A stretch of DNA of 64,000 nucleotides from Lysinibacillus odysseyi 34hs-1 = NBRC 100172 (GCF_001591965.1 NZ_BCVX01000005.1:234355-298354), one strand, 5' to 3'. Shown: positions 1 to 9,136, counted from the stretch's first letter. Notes: generated by a model not told the origin, from the sequence alone. Program-made: numbers and translations.

Positions 1-203
1 GATTTCGAGAGCAGGAGATAATCTCCTTTCCAACCGACAAAACTAGTGTTCATTCTGCGTAAGTAGTGCTTAATAGACAAAGGGTTTACTGACAGTATAG
101 GAAGGCTTTTCTATTTTTATACATTGAAACCGTTAAGGTGGATATTAAAGGATTCTAATTATTATCTATTAAATAAAAAGCTCCAATCGTATTTTGACAA
201 CGC

Positions 204-232
204 AAAAAAACAGGAGCGCTTCCGCTCCTGTT
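204..232 (-). terminator. Intrinsic terminator of the SulP gene
   Basis: A perfect 10-bp stem (209-218 with 223-232, four-base loop) overlaps the stop codon of the leftward transporter gene and is followed in that direction by a run of seven T. Stem plus U-tract is the classical rho-independent form. The 203 bases to its left, up to the window edge, show no gene I can support. Confidence 0.9.
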
Positions 233-1988
233 AACTTATGATTTTTTCATGTACAGAAATAATATCCGGCTCACCGCCGCTTGATAACTTTGTGCATTCT
301 TTGAAGGCAAAATGCTTACAACCTAAACACTTTCGAAGCTGGAGATGACGCATTGCTCCATCTATGGCAGCGCCAGTTCGAGAAAAGAAGTTTTCAGCTC
401 CTATTTCCTGTGTCAGCCCGTTTGTGTCAAGTATCGTTTTTAGAGCCGGCTGCACACCCGTTACAAAGAGGGTGCCGCCTGATGCTTTAAAATGCTTGAC
501 AATATTCCGGAAGTATTCCTCACCGGTCGTATCAATGAACGGCACCTTCCCCATACGCAAAATCAACACTTCCGGGCGGTCGTTAACTGCAGATAATACA
601 GCATCCTCGAATGTTTGAGCGGCTCCGAAAAACAGCGGTCCTTCGACTGTATATATGCTGATTTGCGGACAGTCATGCCCCTCTGTTACAACGTGCGGGA
701 ATACCTTCCCCTGCTCTGTACTATGGTCTGGAAGCACTTTTGCCACGACAAGTATTTCACTCATCCGTTTAGCAAATAAAACAACCGCAAGTCCAAGTCC
801 AACTTCAACGGCGATTGTAAGGCTTGTAAAGACTGTCAGTAAAAAAGTGACAATCAGAACAAGTGAATCTCCTGTTTTTAATTTTAAAATATGAGCAAAG
901 TGGTGGCGTTCACTCATATTCCAAGCCACAACCATTAAGACAGGCGCAAGACTAGCCAATGGTATATGGACAGCTAACGGCGCTAGTATAAGCAGGGTCA
1001 GCAACACAAAGACCCCATGAATAATACCAGACATCGGCGATACTGCCCCTGTTCGAATATTTGTTGCTGTCCGGGCAATTGCCCCTGTCGCCGGGATGCC
1101 GCCAAACAGCGGGGTGATAATATTGGCAATCCCCTGCCCAATGAGCTCCCGATTGCTATGATGTTTGCTGTTTGTCATACCGTCAGCTACTACCGCTGAT
1201 AATAGCGATTCAATTCCGCCAAGCATGGCGATGACAAAGGCCGGACCAAGAAGGGAATAAATAACCTCCCACGTCATCTCCGGAACATGAAACTCCGGCA
1301 GCGTATTTGGGATCGCTCCATAGGTAGAACCGATTGTAGCCACTTGACCGTTAAAAAAGACATCTGTCATGACAGCAGAGACAATAATCCCCACTAAAGC
1401 ACCCGGAACTTTCGGTGCGATTTTCGGTGTCAGCAAAATCAGCGCCAGGCTGATCAGCGCTATAAGGATTGTCGTGACATTAAACGTATGGAGATGTGCA
1501 ACGATATCCTTCAATGTATCAAGCAAATATTCATGCTGTCCAAGTCCTTTTAAGCCAAGGAAATTCCCGATTTGCCCGGTAAAAATAATGACGGCAATCC
1601 CAGCTGTAAACCCTACCGTTACTGGTCTTGGAATAAACTTAATGAGGGAGCCTAATTTTAATACCCCCATTAATACGAGCATCAAGCCCGCCATAATGCC
1701 AGCAATTAATAAATTTTCATACCCATATACTAGTACGATGCCGAGCAAGATGGGAACAAATGCGCCTGTAGGTCCACCAATCTGGTATTTTGAGCCACCT
1801 AGCAGCGAAATGAGTATACCAGCAATAATTGCTGTATAGATTCCGTACTCAGGCTTTACACCAGAAGCAATGGCGAACGACATAGCCAGCGGAACTGCCA
1901 CAATTCCCACAATCGTTCCCGATAATAAATCCTTCTTAAAATGGTTGAAGGTATATCCCTCAAACCGTCCCGTCCAAAAACGTCTCAT
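231..1988 (-). CDS. SulP family inorganic anion transporter with STAS domain
   Basis: Probable sulfate, bicarbonate or other anion transporter in the cytoplasmic membrane. The 585-residue protein has the SulP order: a many-helix transport domain over roughly residues 15-400, starting with the typical 'GTIVGIVAVPLAMSFAIASG' segment, then a cytoplasmic STAS domain at about 430-550. I start at MRRFWTGR because AGAAGGG lies just upstream; an in-frame start 19 codons earlier has no ribosome site. The C-terminus carries a cysteine cluster, CLGCKHFAFKEC, beyond the STAS fold, which is not needed for the family and might bind metal. The gene stands alone with its own promoter and terminator. The substrate cannot be read from sequence. 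Confidence 0.9.
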   Translation of the reverse strand: MRRFWTGRFEGYTFNHFKKDLLSGTIVGIVAVPLAMSFAIASGVKPEYGIYTAIIAGILISLLGGSKYQIGGPTGAFVPILLGIVLVYGYENLLIAGIMAGLMLVLMGVLKLGSLIKFIPRPVTVGFTAGIAVIIFTGQIGNFLGLKGLGQHEYLLDTLKDIVAHLHTFNVTTILIALISLALILLTPKIAPKVPGALVGIIVSAVMTDVFFNGQVATIGSTYGAIPNTLPEFHVPEMTWEVIYSLLGPAFVIAMLGGIESLLSAVVADGMTNSKHHSNRELIGQGIANIITPLFGGIPATGAIARTATNIRTGAVSPMSGIIHGVFVLLTLLILAPLAVHIPLASLAPVLMVVAWNMSERHHFAHILKLKTGDSLVLIVTFLLTVFTSLTIAVEVGLGLAVVLFAKRMSEILVVAKVLPDHSTEQGKVFPHVVTEGHDCPQISIYTVEGPLFFGAAQTFEDAVLSAVNDRPEVLILRMGKVPFIDTTGEEYFRNIVKHFKASGGTLFVTGVQPALKTILDTNGLTQEIGAENFFSRTGAAIDGAMRHLQLRKCLGCKHFAFKECTKLSSGGEPDIISVHEKIIS

Positions 1989-2049
1989 TCCATCCCTTCT
2001 CTTCCTTAAATTTGAGAAAAAATAACATTTTCGACAAAAATTCATTACT

Positions 2050-2058
2050 ATTATACCA
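2050..2058 (-). promoter_or_regulatory. Extended -10 promoter of the SulP gene
   Basis: On the minus strand TGGTATAAT reads as an extended -10 element (TGnTATAAT), about 60 bases upstream of the chosen start codon. The -35 region is weak, which is usual for extended -10 promoters. Confidence 0.55.
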
Positions 2059-2097
2059 TATTAAATCCACTTTAAAATAGAGAGTCCTAAATTAATT

Positions 2098-2117
2098 ACT
2101 AGGGATTCTTCCCTAGT
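2098..2117. promoter_or_regulatory. Inverted repeat upstream of the SulP promoter
   Basis: ACTAGGGA and TCCCTAGT form a perfect 8-bp dyad with a four-base centre, about 40 bases upstream of the extended -10 element. It has no U-run on either strand, so it looks like an operator more than a terminator. Position and symmetry suggest control of the anion transporter, but the binding protein is unknown. Confidence 0.4.
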
Positions 2118-2208
2118 TTGATATTCCGATATAATATATTGTATCATTTCAAAATCCTTTATCGTTATATCACAATAAATATCTGTTCATTCATACATAT
2201 TAAAAATT

Positions 2209-2242
2209 GAAAAAGCCCGATTTCACTAGAAATCGGGCTTTT
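2209..2242 (-). terminator. Terminator of the deoB-pdp unit
   Basis: A 13-bp stem built on AAAAGCCCGATTT and its complement lies immediately after the pdp stop codon and ends in a T-rich run when read leftward. Confidence 0.9.
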
Positions 2243-2244
2243 AA

Positions 2245-3495
2245 CTATTTAATTTGAAATGCTGCTGCTGCCTTTTCTGTCATTTCATCCGTCACCGGTA
2301 TGTTCGCATACAGAATCGCCAGCGTATCACCAGCCTGAATGGAATCTCCATTTTTCGCTACAATCTTGATCCCTGCATCAAAATCAAGCTTTGATTCCTT
2401 AGTGAGACGGCCTGCACCTAACATAACAGATAATTCACCAATTGCCAGTGCGTTTACGCTTGCAATTTGTCCTGCTGTTGGAGCCTTTATCTCGTATGTG
2501 TGAGCTGTTTCCTTCGTCTTCAAATCAGCTACATTACCGCCTTGTGCTTTGACGAACTCAAGGAACTTATCCTTTGCTTTCCCATTTTCGATTACTTCCC
2601 GTACTTTGACAGCTGCCTCTTCCTTCGAGCAATCAGTTGCCAGCATGTACATTAAGGAAGCAACCTCTACACAATCTTCCACTAAATCTTTATGTGTAGC
2701 TTCTTCATTTCCGCTTAATACATCCAGCGCTTCTACTACTTCCACCTTGTTACCGATGAAACGTCCTAATGGATTGTTCATGTCGCTTAATGTGTAAACG
2801 ATTTTACGGCCGAATCGTTTACCGATTTCTGCCATTTTCTCAGCCAGAATCTTCGCTTCGTCCTTCGTTTTCATGAATGCACCGTTTCCGTATTTCACAT
2901 CAAGCACGATGCCGTCTGAACCACTCGCAATTTTCTTACTGATGATGGAAGAGGCAATCAGCGGGATAGAGTCTACTGTTCCTGTTACATCACGCAGAGC
3001 ATACAGCTTTTTATCTGCCGGGCAAAGATTGCCTGTTTGGCCCGCAACGGCAATGCCGTGCTTTTTCACGTTCTCGATGAACTCTGACTGGCTCAGTTCA
3101 ACATGGAAGCCTTCAATCGATTCCAGTTTATCTACTGTACCGCCTGTAATACCAAGACCTCGGCCGCTGAATTTTGCTACCGGGATGCCAAGTGCTGCTA
3201 AAATCGGCGCCACTACTAAAGTTACTTTATCGCCGACACCACCTGTGCTGTGTTTATCCACTTTGAAGCCTTCGATGTCAGATAAGTCGATGACGTCCCC
3301 TGAGTTGACCATTGCCTCTGTCAGGTAAAACATCTCTTCATCTTCCATACCGTTTAAACGGATTGCCATCAGGAGAGAAGAAGCCTGATAATCAGGAATT
3401 TCTTCTTTTGTATAGCCATTAACGAAGTATTGAATTTCCTCTTTCGTTAATGGTTGTTTATTTTTCTTCTTTTCAATAATTGATAAAATATTCAT
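2245..3495 (-). CDS. pdp: Pyrimidine-nucleoside phosphorylase
   Basis: Cleaves uridine, thymidine and deoxyuridine with phosphate to give the free base and (deoxy)ribose-1-phosphate in the cytoplasm. At 416 residues it is near the family length. It shows the phosphate-binding 'KHSTGGVGDK' stretch at about residue 80 and the signature 'SGRGLGITGGTVDKLESI' near residue 110. The ATG start is preceded by GGGAG at good spacing; an upstream in-frame TTG lacks one. It follows phosphopentomutase in the same direction by 84 bases, so the pentose-1-phosphate it releases can be isomerised at once. Bacillus uses the same deoB-pdp arrangement for nucleoside salvage. Confidence 0.95.
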   Translation of the reverse strand: MNILSIIEKKKNKQPLTKEEIQYFVNGYTKEEIPDYQASSLLMAIRLNGMEDEEMFYLTEAMVNSGDVIDLSDIEGFKVDKHSTGGVGDKVTLVVAPILAALGIPVAKFSGRGLGITGGTVDKLESIEGFHVELSQSEFIENVKKHGIAVAGQTGNLCPADKKLYALRDVTGTVDSIPLIASSIISKKIASGSDGIVLDVKYGNGAFMKTKDEAKILAEKMAEIGKRFGRKIVYTLSDMNNPLGRFIGNKVEVVEALDVLSGNEEATHKDLVEDCVEVASLMYMLATDCSKEEAAVKVREVIENGKAKDKFLEFVKAQGGNVADLKTKETAHTYEIKAPTAGQIASVNALAIGELSVMLGAGRLTKESKLDFDAGIKIVAKNGDSIQAGDTLAILYANIPVTDEMTEKAAAAFQIK

Positions 3496-3579
3496 CGTAA
3501 CACTCCCAGCATGCAAATTTAAAAACGCTCCGTCTCAAGATTGATGACGCTTTCATCTATTATGGCAAATTTCTGCCGT

Positions 3580-4758
3580 TTATTTTAAATCCGATAAGAA
3601 GCTCTTGCCAAATTTCGGCGCAGCTACTCCAAAGTTTTCCGCAACTGTAGCGCCAATATCCGCAAATGTCGTACGAAGCGGCAATTCAGCACCCGCTGCA
3701 AATCTTGGGGAGTATACGATTAAAGGTACATATTCCCGTGTATGGTCTGTGCCGGTAAATGTAGGGTCGTTCCCATGGTCCGCTGTAATAATTAATAAAT
3801 CATCCTGCGATAACGCTTCCAAAACTTCCGGCAGGCGACGGTCGAATTCCTCCAGCGCTTCACCATAACCAATTGGATCGCGGCGGTGACCGAAGTTTGC
3901 ATCAAAATCTACCAGATTCAAAAAGCTCATCCCATGGAAGTCACGACGTACAACAGCATTTAATTGATCCATACCATCTGTGTTATTTTTCGTACGAATC
4001 GCTTCTGTTACACCTTCACCATTGAAAATATCGGAAATTTTTCCGATAGCAATTACATCAAGACCTGCATCTTTCATTTCATTCATTGTCGTACGACCGA
4101 ATGGAGAAAGAGCATAGTCGTGGCGGTTTGATGTACGTACAAAGTTGCCGGGCTCTCCGATAAATGGACGGGCAATGACACGGCCTACTAAAAATTCTGG
4201 TTTAAGTGTCAGCTCGCGTGCAATTTCACAGATTTTATACAGCTCATCAAGCGGAATGATTTCTTCATGTGCGGCAATCTGTAATACCGGATCGGCCGAT
4301 GTATAAACGATAATCGCACCTGTTTCCATATGTTCTTTCCCATAGTCTTCAATGACTGCTGTCCCGCTATACGGTTTATTACAAAGCACTTTGCGCCCAG
4401 TACGTGTCTCAAGCTCAGTGATTAATTCAGGCGGGAAACCTTCCGGATAGACTTTAAAAGGCTTGTCAATGTTAAGACCCATGATTTCCCAGTGGCCTGT
4501 CATCGTATCCTTTCCGACTGACGCTTCCTGCATCTTGCCGTAATAAGCTTTCGGTGTTTCTGCAGGTTCAATTCCTTGCAGCTTACGGATGTTCGATAAT
4601 CCGAAAGAACCCATTACAGGCATGTTCAGCCCGTTCATTTCTTTTGCAATATGTCCTAGTGTATCAGAACCAAGATCACCAAATTTTTCAGCATCCGGCG
4701 CCTCACCGATACCGACAGAGTCCATAACGATTATGTGTACTTTTTTAAATGAATTCAT
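3580..4758 (-). CDS. deoB: Phosphopentomutase
   Basis: Interconverts (deoxy)ribose-1-phosphate and the 5-phosphate, feeding nucleoside sugar into the pentose phosphate pathway. The 392-residue protein is full length and belongs to the alkaline-phosphatase superfamily. The N-terminal metal site '[10 protein letters not shown]', the 'DTMTGHWE' segment carrying the threonine known to be phosphorylated in Bacillus homologues, and the C-terminal '[10 protein letters not shown]' metal site are all present. AGGAGG lies ten bases before the ATG. It lies directly upstream of pdp and downstream of xerD and fur, the order seen in Bacillus subtilis. Confidence 0.96.
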   Translation of the reverse strand: MNSFKKVHIIVMDSVGIGEAPDAEKFGDLGSDTLGHIAKEMNGLNMPVMGSFGLSNIRKLQGIEPAETPKAYYGKMQEASVGKDTMTGHWEIMGLNIDKPFKVYPEGFPPELITELETRTGRKVLCNKPYSGTAVIEDYGKEHMETGAIIVYTSADPVLQIAAHEEIIPLDELYKICEIARELTLKPEFLVGRVIARPFIGEPGNFVRTSNRHDYALSPFGRTTMNEMKDAGLDVIAIGKISDIFNGEGVTEAIRTKNNTDGMDQLNAVVRRDFHGMSFLNLVDFDANFGHRRDPIGYGEALEEFDRRLPEVLEALSQDDLLIITADHGNDPTFTGTDHTREYVPLIVYSPRFAAGAELPLRTTFADIGATVAENFGVAAPKFGKSFLSDLK

Positions 4759-4870
4759 GACTTTACGTCCTCCTCTTTCCTACCCTTTCATTTTATCAAA
4801 AAACTCGAATAAATAAAGGTCAGACATCCGACGCAGTAAATTTTTTTAGAGTTGCTTTACTATTTTGTGA

Positions 4871-5773
4871 CTAAGCACGCGGATGATACTGTTTATATAC
4901 CTCTGATAGACGGGTTTTGCTGACATGTGTGTAAATCTGGGTCGTTGAAATATCGGCATGGCCCAGCATTTCCTGAACGGCACGTAAATCTGCCCCGTTT
5001 TCGATTAAATGAGTGGCAAATGAATGCCGCAGTACGTGCGGTGTCAGCTCTTTTTGAATATTGGCCTTCTGGGCATGCTGCTTAATCAGCTTCCAGCAGC
5101 CCTGTCTTGTTAATCTTTTCCCTCTTTGGTTAATAAATAACGCATTCGTTTTCGGATAGCTTCCCTGAAGCTCATAGCGGGCACGCTCCAAATATTTGCT
5201 TACTGCATTTAATGCCCCTCGTCCAAGCGGTACAATTCGCTCTTTACCGCCTTTCCCGAATACACGGACAAATCCCATTGTCAGGTGAATATCTTCCAAA
5301 TCCAGCTCGATCAGCTCTGAAATTCGCATGCCGGAAGCATATAATAATTCCAGCATCGCCACATCACGGACTCCCTGTGGTTTTGAGCGGTCCGGAGCTG
5401 CAATCAATGCATCAACCTCATCAATCGACAGCACTTTTGGCAACTTCTGCTCAAGCTGTGGCATCTCCAGATGGACTGTCGGATCGGTCGTTGTGACCTT
5501 TTCCCGCAGCAAGAACTGATGAAATGAACGGATCGAGGAAATATGCCGTGCAACTGTACGTGCTGTCTTGCCGTTATGCCGCAGATTTTCCAGGTGCAGA
5601 AGGATATTTTCCCGGGTTACCTCATTAAAATGTTTCAGGTGCTGCTCTTCTTCCAAATGTGTTGCATATGCCTCCAAGTCTCGGCGATAAGAGGCTAATG
5701 TATTCGCTGAAAGCTGCCTTTCCACACGGATAAAATGAATATAATCTTCTATTGGATATGTAAATGCGTTCAT
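4871..5773 (-). CDS. xerD: Site-specific tyrosine recombinase XerD
   Basis: Works with XerC/CodV at dif to resolve chromosome dimers at replication termination. The 300-residue protein has an N-terminal SAM-like core-binding domain (about 1-90) and a C-terminal catalytic domain. The catalytic residues are readable: Arg in 'GMRISEL', His and Arg in 'HVLRHSFATHL', then His in 'LGHADIS' and the nucleophile Tyr in 'QIYTHV'. Three start candidates lie in a row (GTG-ATG-ATG); the last is seven bases from AGGAGG and is chosen. It lies between fur and deoB, as in Bacillus, which supports XerD over other integrases. Confidence 0.93.
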   Translation of the reverse strand: MNAFTYPIEDYIHFIRVERQLSANTLASYRRDLEAYATHLEEEQHLKHFNEVTRENILLHLENLRHNGKTARTVARHISSIRSFHQFLLREKVTTTDPTVHLEMPQLEQKLPKVLSIDEVDALIAAPDRSKPQGVRDVAMLELLYASGMRISELIELDLEDIHLTMGFVRVFGKGGKERIVPLGRGALNAVSKYLERARYELQGSYPKTNALFINQRGKRLTRQGCWKLIKQHAQKANIQKELTPHVLRHSFATHLIENGADLRAVQEMLGHADISTTQIYTHVSKTRLSEVYKQYHPRA

Positions 5774-5865
5774 CATCACGCCTCCTGCTCCTGCTTATAC
5801 AATTTGTTATTGAAAAATTTATTGAGATACAGTTTTCTTCAAATAGAAAGCCGTATTTAAAACAG

Positions 5866-5892
5866 CCTTATAGTATGCATTATACTATAAGG
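5866..5892. repeat. Perfect 11-bp inverted repeat between fur and xerD
   Basis: CCTTATAGTAT and ATACTATAAGG flank a five-base centre with no mismatch. It sits about 95 bases upstream of xerD and downstream of the separate fur terminator. Short A/T runs on both sides make a weak bidirectional terminator possible; an operator for xerD is the alternative. Confidence 0.6.
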
Positions 5893-5930
5893 CCCTTTTC
5901 TATTTATATTCTTCTATTGTCCCGTAGAAA

Positions 5931-5962
5931 AATAAAAAGAACAGCCCCCTCAAGCTGTTCTT
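5931..5962 (-). terminator. Terminator of fur
   Basis: AAGAACAGC pairs with GCTGTTCTT across an eight-base loop just after the fur stop codon, with a T-rich tail in the leftward direction. Confidence 0.85.
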
Positions 5963-5974
5963 CGTTACGAGTTA

Positions 5975-6424
5975 TTACTCTTCTCCGTTGTCTTGGCAAC
6001 GATGACAAATTCCGTGGAATGTCAATCTGTGATCTTTAATGATAAAATTCCAACGCTTTTCTACAATCTGCTCTACATCTTCCAGTAAATCTTCCTGGAT
6101 CTCGTCTACTGCACCACACTCGATACAAACTAAATGATGATGGAAGTGTGCGGCACCTTCCTGACGCAAGTCATAGCGCGATACGCCATCACCGAAATTA
6201 ATTTTATCGACAATTTTAAGCTCTGTCAGCAGCTCCAATGTTCGATACACTGTCGCAAGACCAATTTCCGGGGCTTTCTCCTTTACCAAAAGGTAAACGT
6301 CCTCCGCACTTAAATGGTCCTCCTCATGCTCAAGCAGAACTGCTACCGTCGCCTCTCGCTGTGGCGTCAGCTTATAGCTAGCACTATGTAATTGCTTTTT
6401 AATACGATCAATACGGCTCTCCAT
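5975..6424 (-). CDS. fur: Ferric uptake regulator family repressor
   Basis: Metal-dependent winged-helix repressor, most likely the iron regulator Fur. The 149-residue protein has the DNA-recognition segment 'GLATVYRTLELL' near residue 55, the 'HFHHHLVCIECG' metal-binding stretch near residue 90, and a second CxxC, 'CHRC', at the C-terminus, so both structural zinc pairs are present. The start is set by AGGAGG ten bases upstream; a longer in-frame reading has no ribosome site. Its place between a spoIIM-like gene and xerD matches fur rather than perR or zur in Bacillus, which supports the iron assignment. Confidence 0.92.
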   Translation of the reverse strand: MESRIDRIKKQLHSASYKLTPQREATVAVLLEHEEDHLSAEDVYLLVKEKAPEIGLATVYRTLELLTELKIVDKINFGDGVSRYDLRQEGAAHFHHHLVCIECGAVDEIQEDLLEDVEQIVEKRWNFIIKDHRLTFHGICHRCQDNGEE

Positions 6425-6448
6425 GTGACGCCCTCCTAAACTCTCTTT

Positions 6449-6478
6449 ATTATACCAAATGAGCAAAACTTATTACAA
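6449..6478 (-). promoter_or_regulatory. SigA-type promoter of fur
   Basis: On the minus strand TTGTAA and a perfect TATAAT are separated by 18 bases, about 25 bases upstream of the fur start. I see no clear Fur box over it. Confidence 0.55.
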
Positions 6479-6487
6479 GATAATGAT

Positions 6488-6997
6488 TTATTTTAACACG
6501 TACGAAATGACTGCAATTTCCAAAGAAAAGATGACACCGATAAATAAGAGGAGTATACCGCCTTCCCGCAGAGAGAAACGTTCCTTCTTTTTTGAGGCCT
6601 TATGTGTCGCTACCAAATATTCACAAAATACGACAAGCATGACAATATATAAAAACTGGAATGGGAACCACCAAACTCCGTAGGCGAGCAGCTCGTTTTT
6701 TTGGGCTAGTAAATAGACCGAACTGAACCCAAAAAAGCAGGTTCTAATTGCAATTCCTACTTTTGCTATGCTAAAAAAATACGGATGCGTTGCAAATAAT
6801 AGCACAATACTCATAAAAATAGCTATTGGAATGATTGATTCTACCAAAGTAGGCGTTGATTCGAACAAGAGACGCCTGTCCAATATTTTAATAACCTTTG
6901 TTGCCTGTGCAAGTGAAAATAATTGAAAAAACGCAACCCCCGCTATAAAGCTGACTGTGATCATCGCTGTATTTTGCCATAAAATACTTTTTCGCAT
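6488..6997 (-). CDS. SpoIIM-like integral membrane protein
   Basis: A 169-residue protein with about four hydrophobic segments (roughly residues 10-28, 50-70, 76-98, 105-128, and a last one near 148-168) and no enzymatic motif. In Bacillus the slot between nudF and fur holds spoIIM, which with SpoIID and SpoIIP drives forespore engulfment. The middle of this protein, with an aromatic-rich 'WWFPFQFLYIV' segment, can be matched loosely to the same region of SpoIIM, and size and topology are compatible. Sequence likeness is weak, so the assignment rests mainly on position. AAGGGGGG precedes the ATG. Confidence 0.5.
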   Translation of the reverse strand: MRKSILWQNTAMITVSFIAGVAFFQLFSLAQATKVIKILDRRLLFESTPTLVESIIPIAIFMSIVLLFATHPYFFSIAKVGIAIRTCFFGFSSVYLLAQKNELLAYGVWWFPFQFLYIVMLVVFCEYLVATHKASKKKERFSLREGGILLLFIGVIFSLEIAVISYVLK

Positions 6998-7130
6998 GTT
7001 GTCCCCCCTTGTCCTACACTGTATGCTCAGACAGAAGGGATATGACTAGTTTTTAATAGGCAATTTAATGGAGATTTTCATAGAATGCCAGCCTCTATTC
7101 CTCTAATGTTGTTACCCTCTTTATTCATTT

Positions 7131-7670
7131 TCACTCTTGCATTTTTAACCAAAGGATGGCGAATGCAGTTTTGGCATCAAAGATTTTCTGCTCTGCTACC
7201 ATTTGCTCGCCCTCTTCTACTGTAATCTCCATTAGCTCTATAAACTCATCCTCATCCATAGCAGCACGGTTTTCAATTTCATATAACCCGCGTGCCACAA
7301 ACAGGTGAATAATTTCATCTGCAAATCCCGGTGATGTTGCAAACGATTGAAGGTATGTCAGTTCCTTGCAGCCGTAGCCTGTCTCTTCTTCCAGCTCGCG
7401 TACAGCTGTTGTAGCCGGCTCTTCTCCAGGCTCCAGCTTTCCGGCCGGAATTTCAATAATCGACCTTTCCAATGCTTTCCGGTACTGCTCTACTACTACT
7501 AGCTTTCCTTCCTCCGTAATAGCAATAACAGCAACAGCTCCAGGGTGGTTAACAATTTCACGCTTCCCCGTTTCGCCATTTGGCAATGTGACATCATCTA
7601 TCTTTAACGTAATAACTTTTCCGTTATAAATCTCTTCTGACCGAATCGTTTTCTCCTCAAATTTCTTCAT
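7131..7670 (-). CDS. nudF: ADP-ribose pyrophosphatase (Nudix hydrolase)
   Basis: Hydrolyses ADP-ribose to AMP and ribose-5-phosphate, clearing a reactive by-product of NAD turnover. The 179-residue cytosolic protein carries a complete Nudix box starting at 'GKLEPGEEP' and ending 'RELEEETGY' (about residues 77-99), with all catalytic glutamates. The upstream 'VNHPGAVAVIA' and 'IEIPAG' segments are typical of the ADP-ribose subfamily. It is divergent from the aldo/keto reductase gene and lies upstream of the spoIIM-like gene and fur, the Bacillus nudF position. Confidence 0.93.
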   Translation of the reverse strand: MKKFEEKTIRSEEIYNGKVITLKIDDVTLPNGETGKREIVNHPGAVAVIAITEEGKLVVVEQYRKALERSIIEIPAGKLEPGEEPATTAVRELEEETGYGCKELTYLQSFATSPGFADEIIHLFVARGLYEIENRAAMDEDEFIELMEITVEEGEQMVAEQKIFDAKTAFAILWLKMQE

Positions 7671-7753
7671 TTATAGGACCTCGCTTGTCGTTATGATTGA
7701 TTTCATTGTAACATTAGTAAAAGGACGAACAAATAGATAAGGGGGCAATATTG

Positions 7754-8644
7754 ATGAAAAAACGTACACTTGGCAAAAGCAGCTTGGAAATATCCGAACT
7801 GAGTCTGGGCTGCATGTCACTGCCGCCAACAGTTCACGAAGCGCGCCCTATTGTAGAAGCCGCCCTTGATGCCGGTATTACTTATTTTGACACAGCGGAT
7901 CTATATGATAAAGGAATGAATGAAGAGGTCATCGGTACTGTTTTAGCACCTTACCGTAAAGACATCATCCTTGCGACAAAGGTCGGCAACCGGTGGGTGG
8001 AAGGAACAGACGGCTGGACTTGGGATCCCTCCCCCGCCCATATAAAAGCGGGAGTCAAGGAGAGCCTGCGCCGCTTGCAGACAGATTATATTGATGTCTA
8101 TCAATTGCACGGAGGTACAGCGGATGATCCTTGGGAAGAGATAATCACTGCGTTCGAAGAGTTGAAAAAAGAAGGTCTTATTCGTGAATACGGAATCTCT
8201 TCTATCCGCCCGAATGTATTTATTCCATTTTTAAAGAGCAGCAATGCCATCAGCAATATGATGCAGTTTAGCATGCTTGACCGCAGAGCAGAAGAATGGT
8301 TTGGTGAAATAAAGGACTGTGGTGCTTCCATCGTTACCCGCGGATCAATTGCAAAGGGCTTGCTGACCAACGAATGGCAAGTACGTATGAAGCCTTACAT
8401 GAGCTATAGCGAGGAGGAGCTGCAGCAAGTGATCTGCCGCCTTGAAAAAGAGTACAACGACATCCATGCGCTATCACTTGCCTTCAATCTGTCATTTGAT
8501 GTAGTCGCCTCTACCGTCATTGGAGCCCGTACAGCGGAGCAGCTTGCGGCATCTGTTACAGCCTATCAGAAAGCCCAGCAGATTAGCGATGTATCTGAGG
8601 CAATGAGCCAGCTTAAAAAGGATATTTATACAGATCACCGATGA
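7754..8644 (+). CDS. Aldo/keto reductase (YqkF-like)
   Basis: NADPH-dependent oxidoreductase of unknown physiological substrate. The 296-residue TIM-barrel protein shows the family tetrad: Asp in 'FDTADLYDKG' with the catalytic Tyr, Lys in 'ATKVGNRW', and His in 'YQLHGG'. The C-terminal 'STVIGARTAEQ' stretch is the usual cofactor-binding region. I start at the ATG behind AGGGGG; a TTG directly before it is too close to the site. The stop overlaps the ATG of the next gene by four bases, so the two are translationally coupled. Position next to nudF and yqkE matches B. subtilis yqkF. Confidence 0.92.
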   Translation: MKKRTLGKSSLEISELSLGCMSLPPTVHEARPIVEAALDAGITYFDTADLYDKGMNEEVIGTVLAPYRKDIILATKVGNRWVEGTDGWTWDPSPAHIKAGVKESLRRLQTDYIDVYQLHGGTADDPWEEIITAFEELKKEGLIREYGISSIRPNVFIPFLKSSNAISNMMQFSMLDRRAEEWFGEIKDCGASIVTRGSIAKGLLTNEWQVRMKPYMSYSEEELQQVICRLEKEYNDIHALSLAFNLSFDVVASTVIGARTAEQLAASVTAYQKAQQISDVSEAMSQLKKDIYTDHR

Positions 8645-9117
8645 AAAAATATGTTTTCTTCGTTGTACTCGCTGTCATAATTGTCTGTATCGCTTCCAGT
8701 ACATCTTATGAGCAGCAAACGATTGTACCCGAACTCGAAACGGTTCTGGAAAACAAACCGTTCGAGGATCAGCTTAGCAAGCTTCATCTTACGTATTGGG
8801 GCAGACCAATTTCTGTGGAGACAAGAGGGTATTTTTACTTTGTAGAATTTTTGATTCGGAAGAGCACACATTTTGTCGGATTCGGCATTATAGGCGTATT
8901 GTTTTTCCTGCTTTATCGTAAGCTTGGCTGGCGTTTTTCTGCTTTATTTGGAATAGGCAGTATTTTTCTGCTTGCATCGCTCGATGAGTTCCGCCAAACA
9001 TTTACGGATGGCCGGACTGGTATGTTCGGGGATGTACTGATCGATACGGCAGGAGCCATCTTTTTTATCACTATTACCACAAGTTTTCTAGCAATCAAAA
9101 AACGAGTTTTCTCTTAA
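8641..9117 (+). CDS. VanZ-like family membrane protein
   Basis: A 158-residue protein with an N-terminal signal-anchor (residues 3-20) and three further hydrophobic segments (about 66-86, 94-111, 127-150). 'STHFVGFGIIGVL' and 'SLDEFRQTFTDGRTG' with 'DVLIDTAGA' are the conserved VanZ family motifs. VanZ gives low-level teicoplanin resistance in enterococci, but most chromosomal homologues have no known role. Coupled to the reductase gene by an ATGA overlap. Confidence 0.85.
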   Translation: MKKYVFFVVLAVIIVCIASSTSYEQQTIVPELETVLENKPFEDQLSKLHLTYWGRPISVETRGYFYFVEFLIRKSTHFVGFGIIGVLFFLLYRKLGWRFSALFGIGSIFLLASLDEFRQTFTDGRTGMFGDVLIDTAGAIFFITITTSFLAIKKRVFS

Positions 9118-9136
9118 CGGAAACTCGTTTTTGTTT
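9101..9136 (+). terminator. Terminator of the reductase-VanZ unit
   Basis: AACGAGTTT (inside the last codons of the VanZ gene) pairs with AAACTCGTT at 9121-9129, followed by a T-rich tail. Confidence 0.85.
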
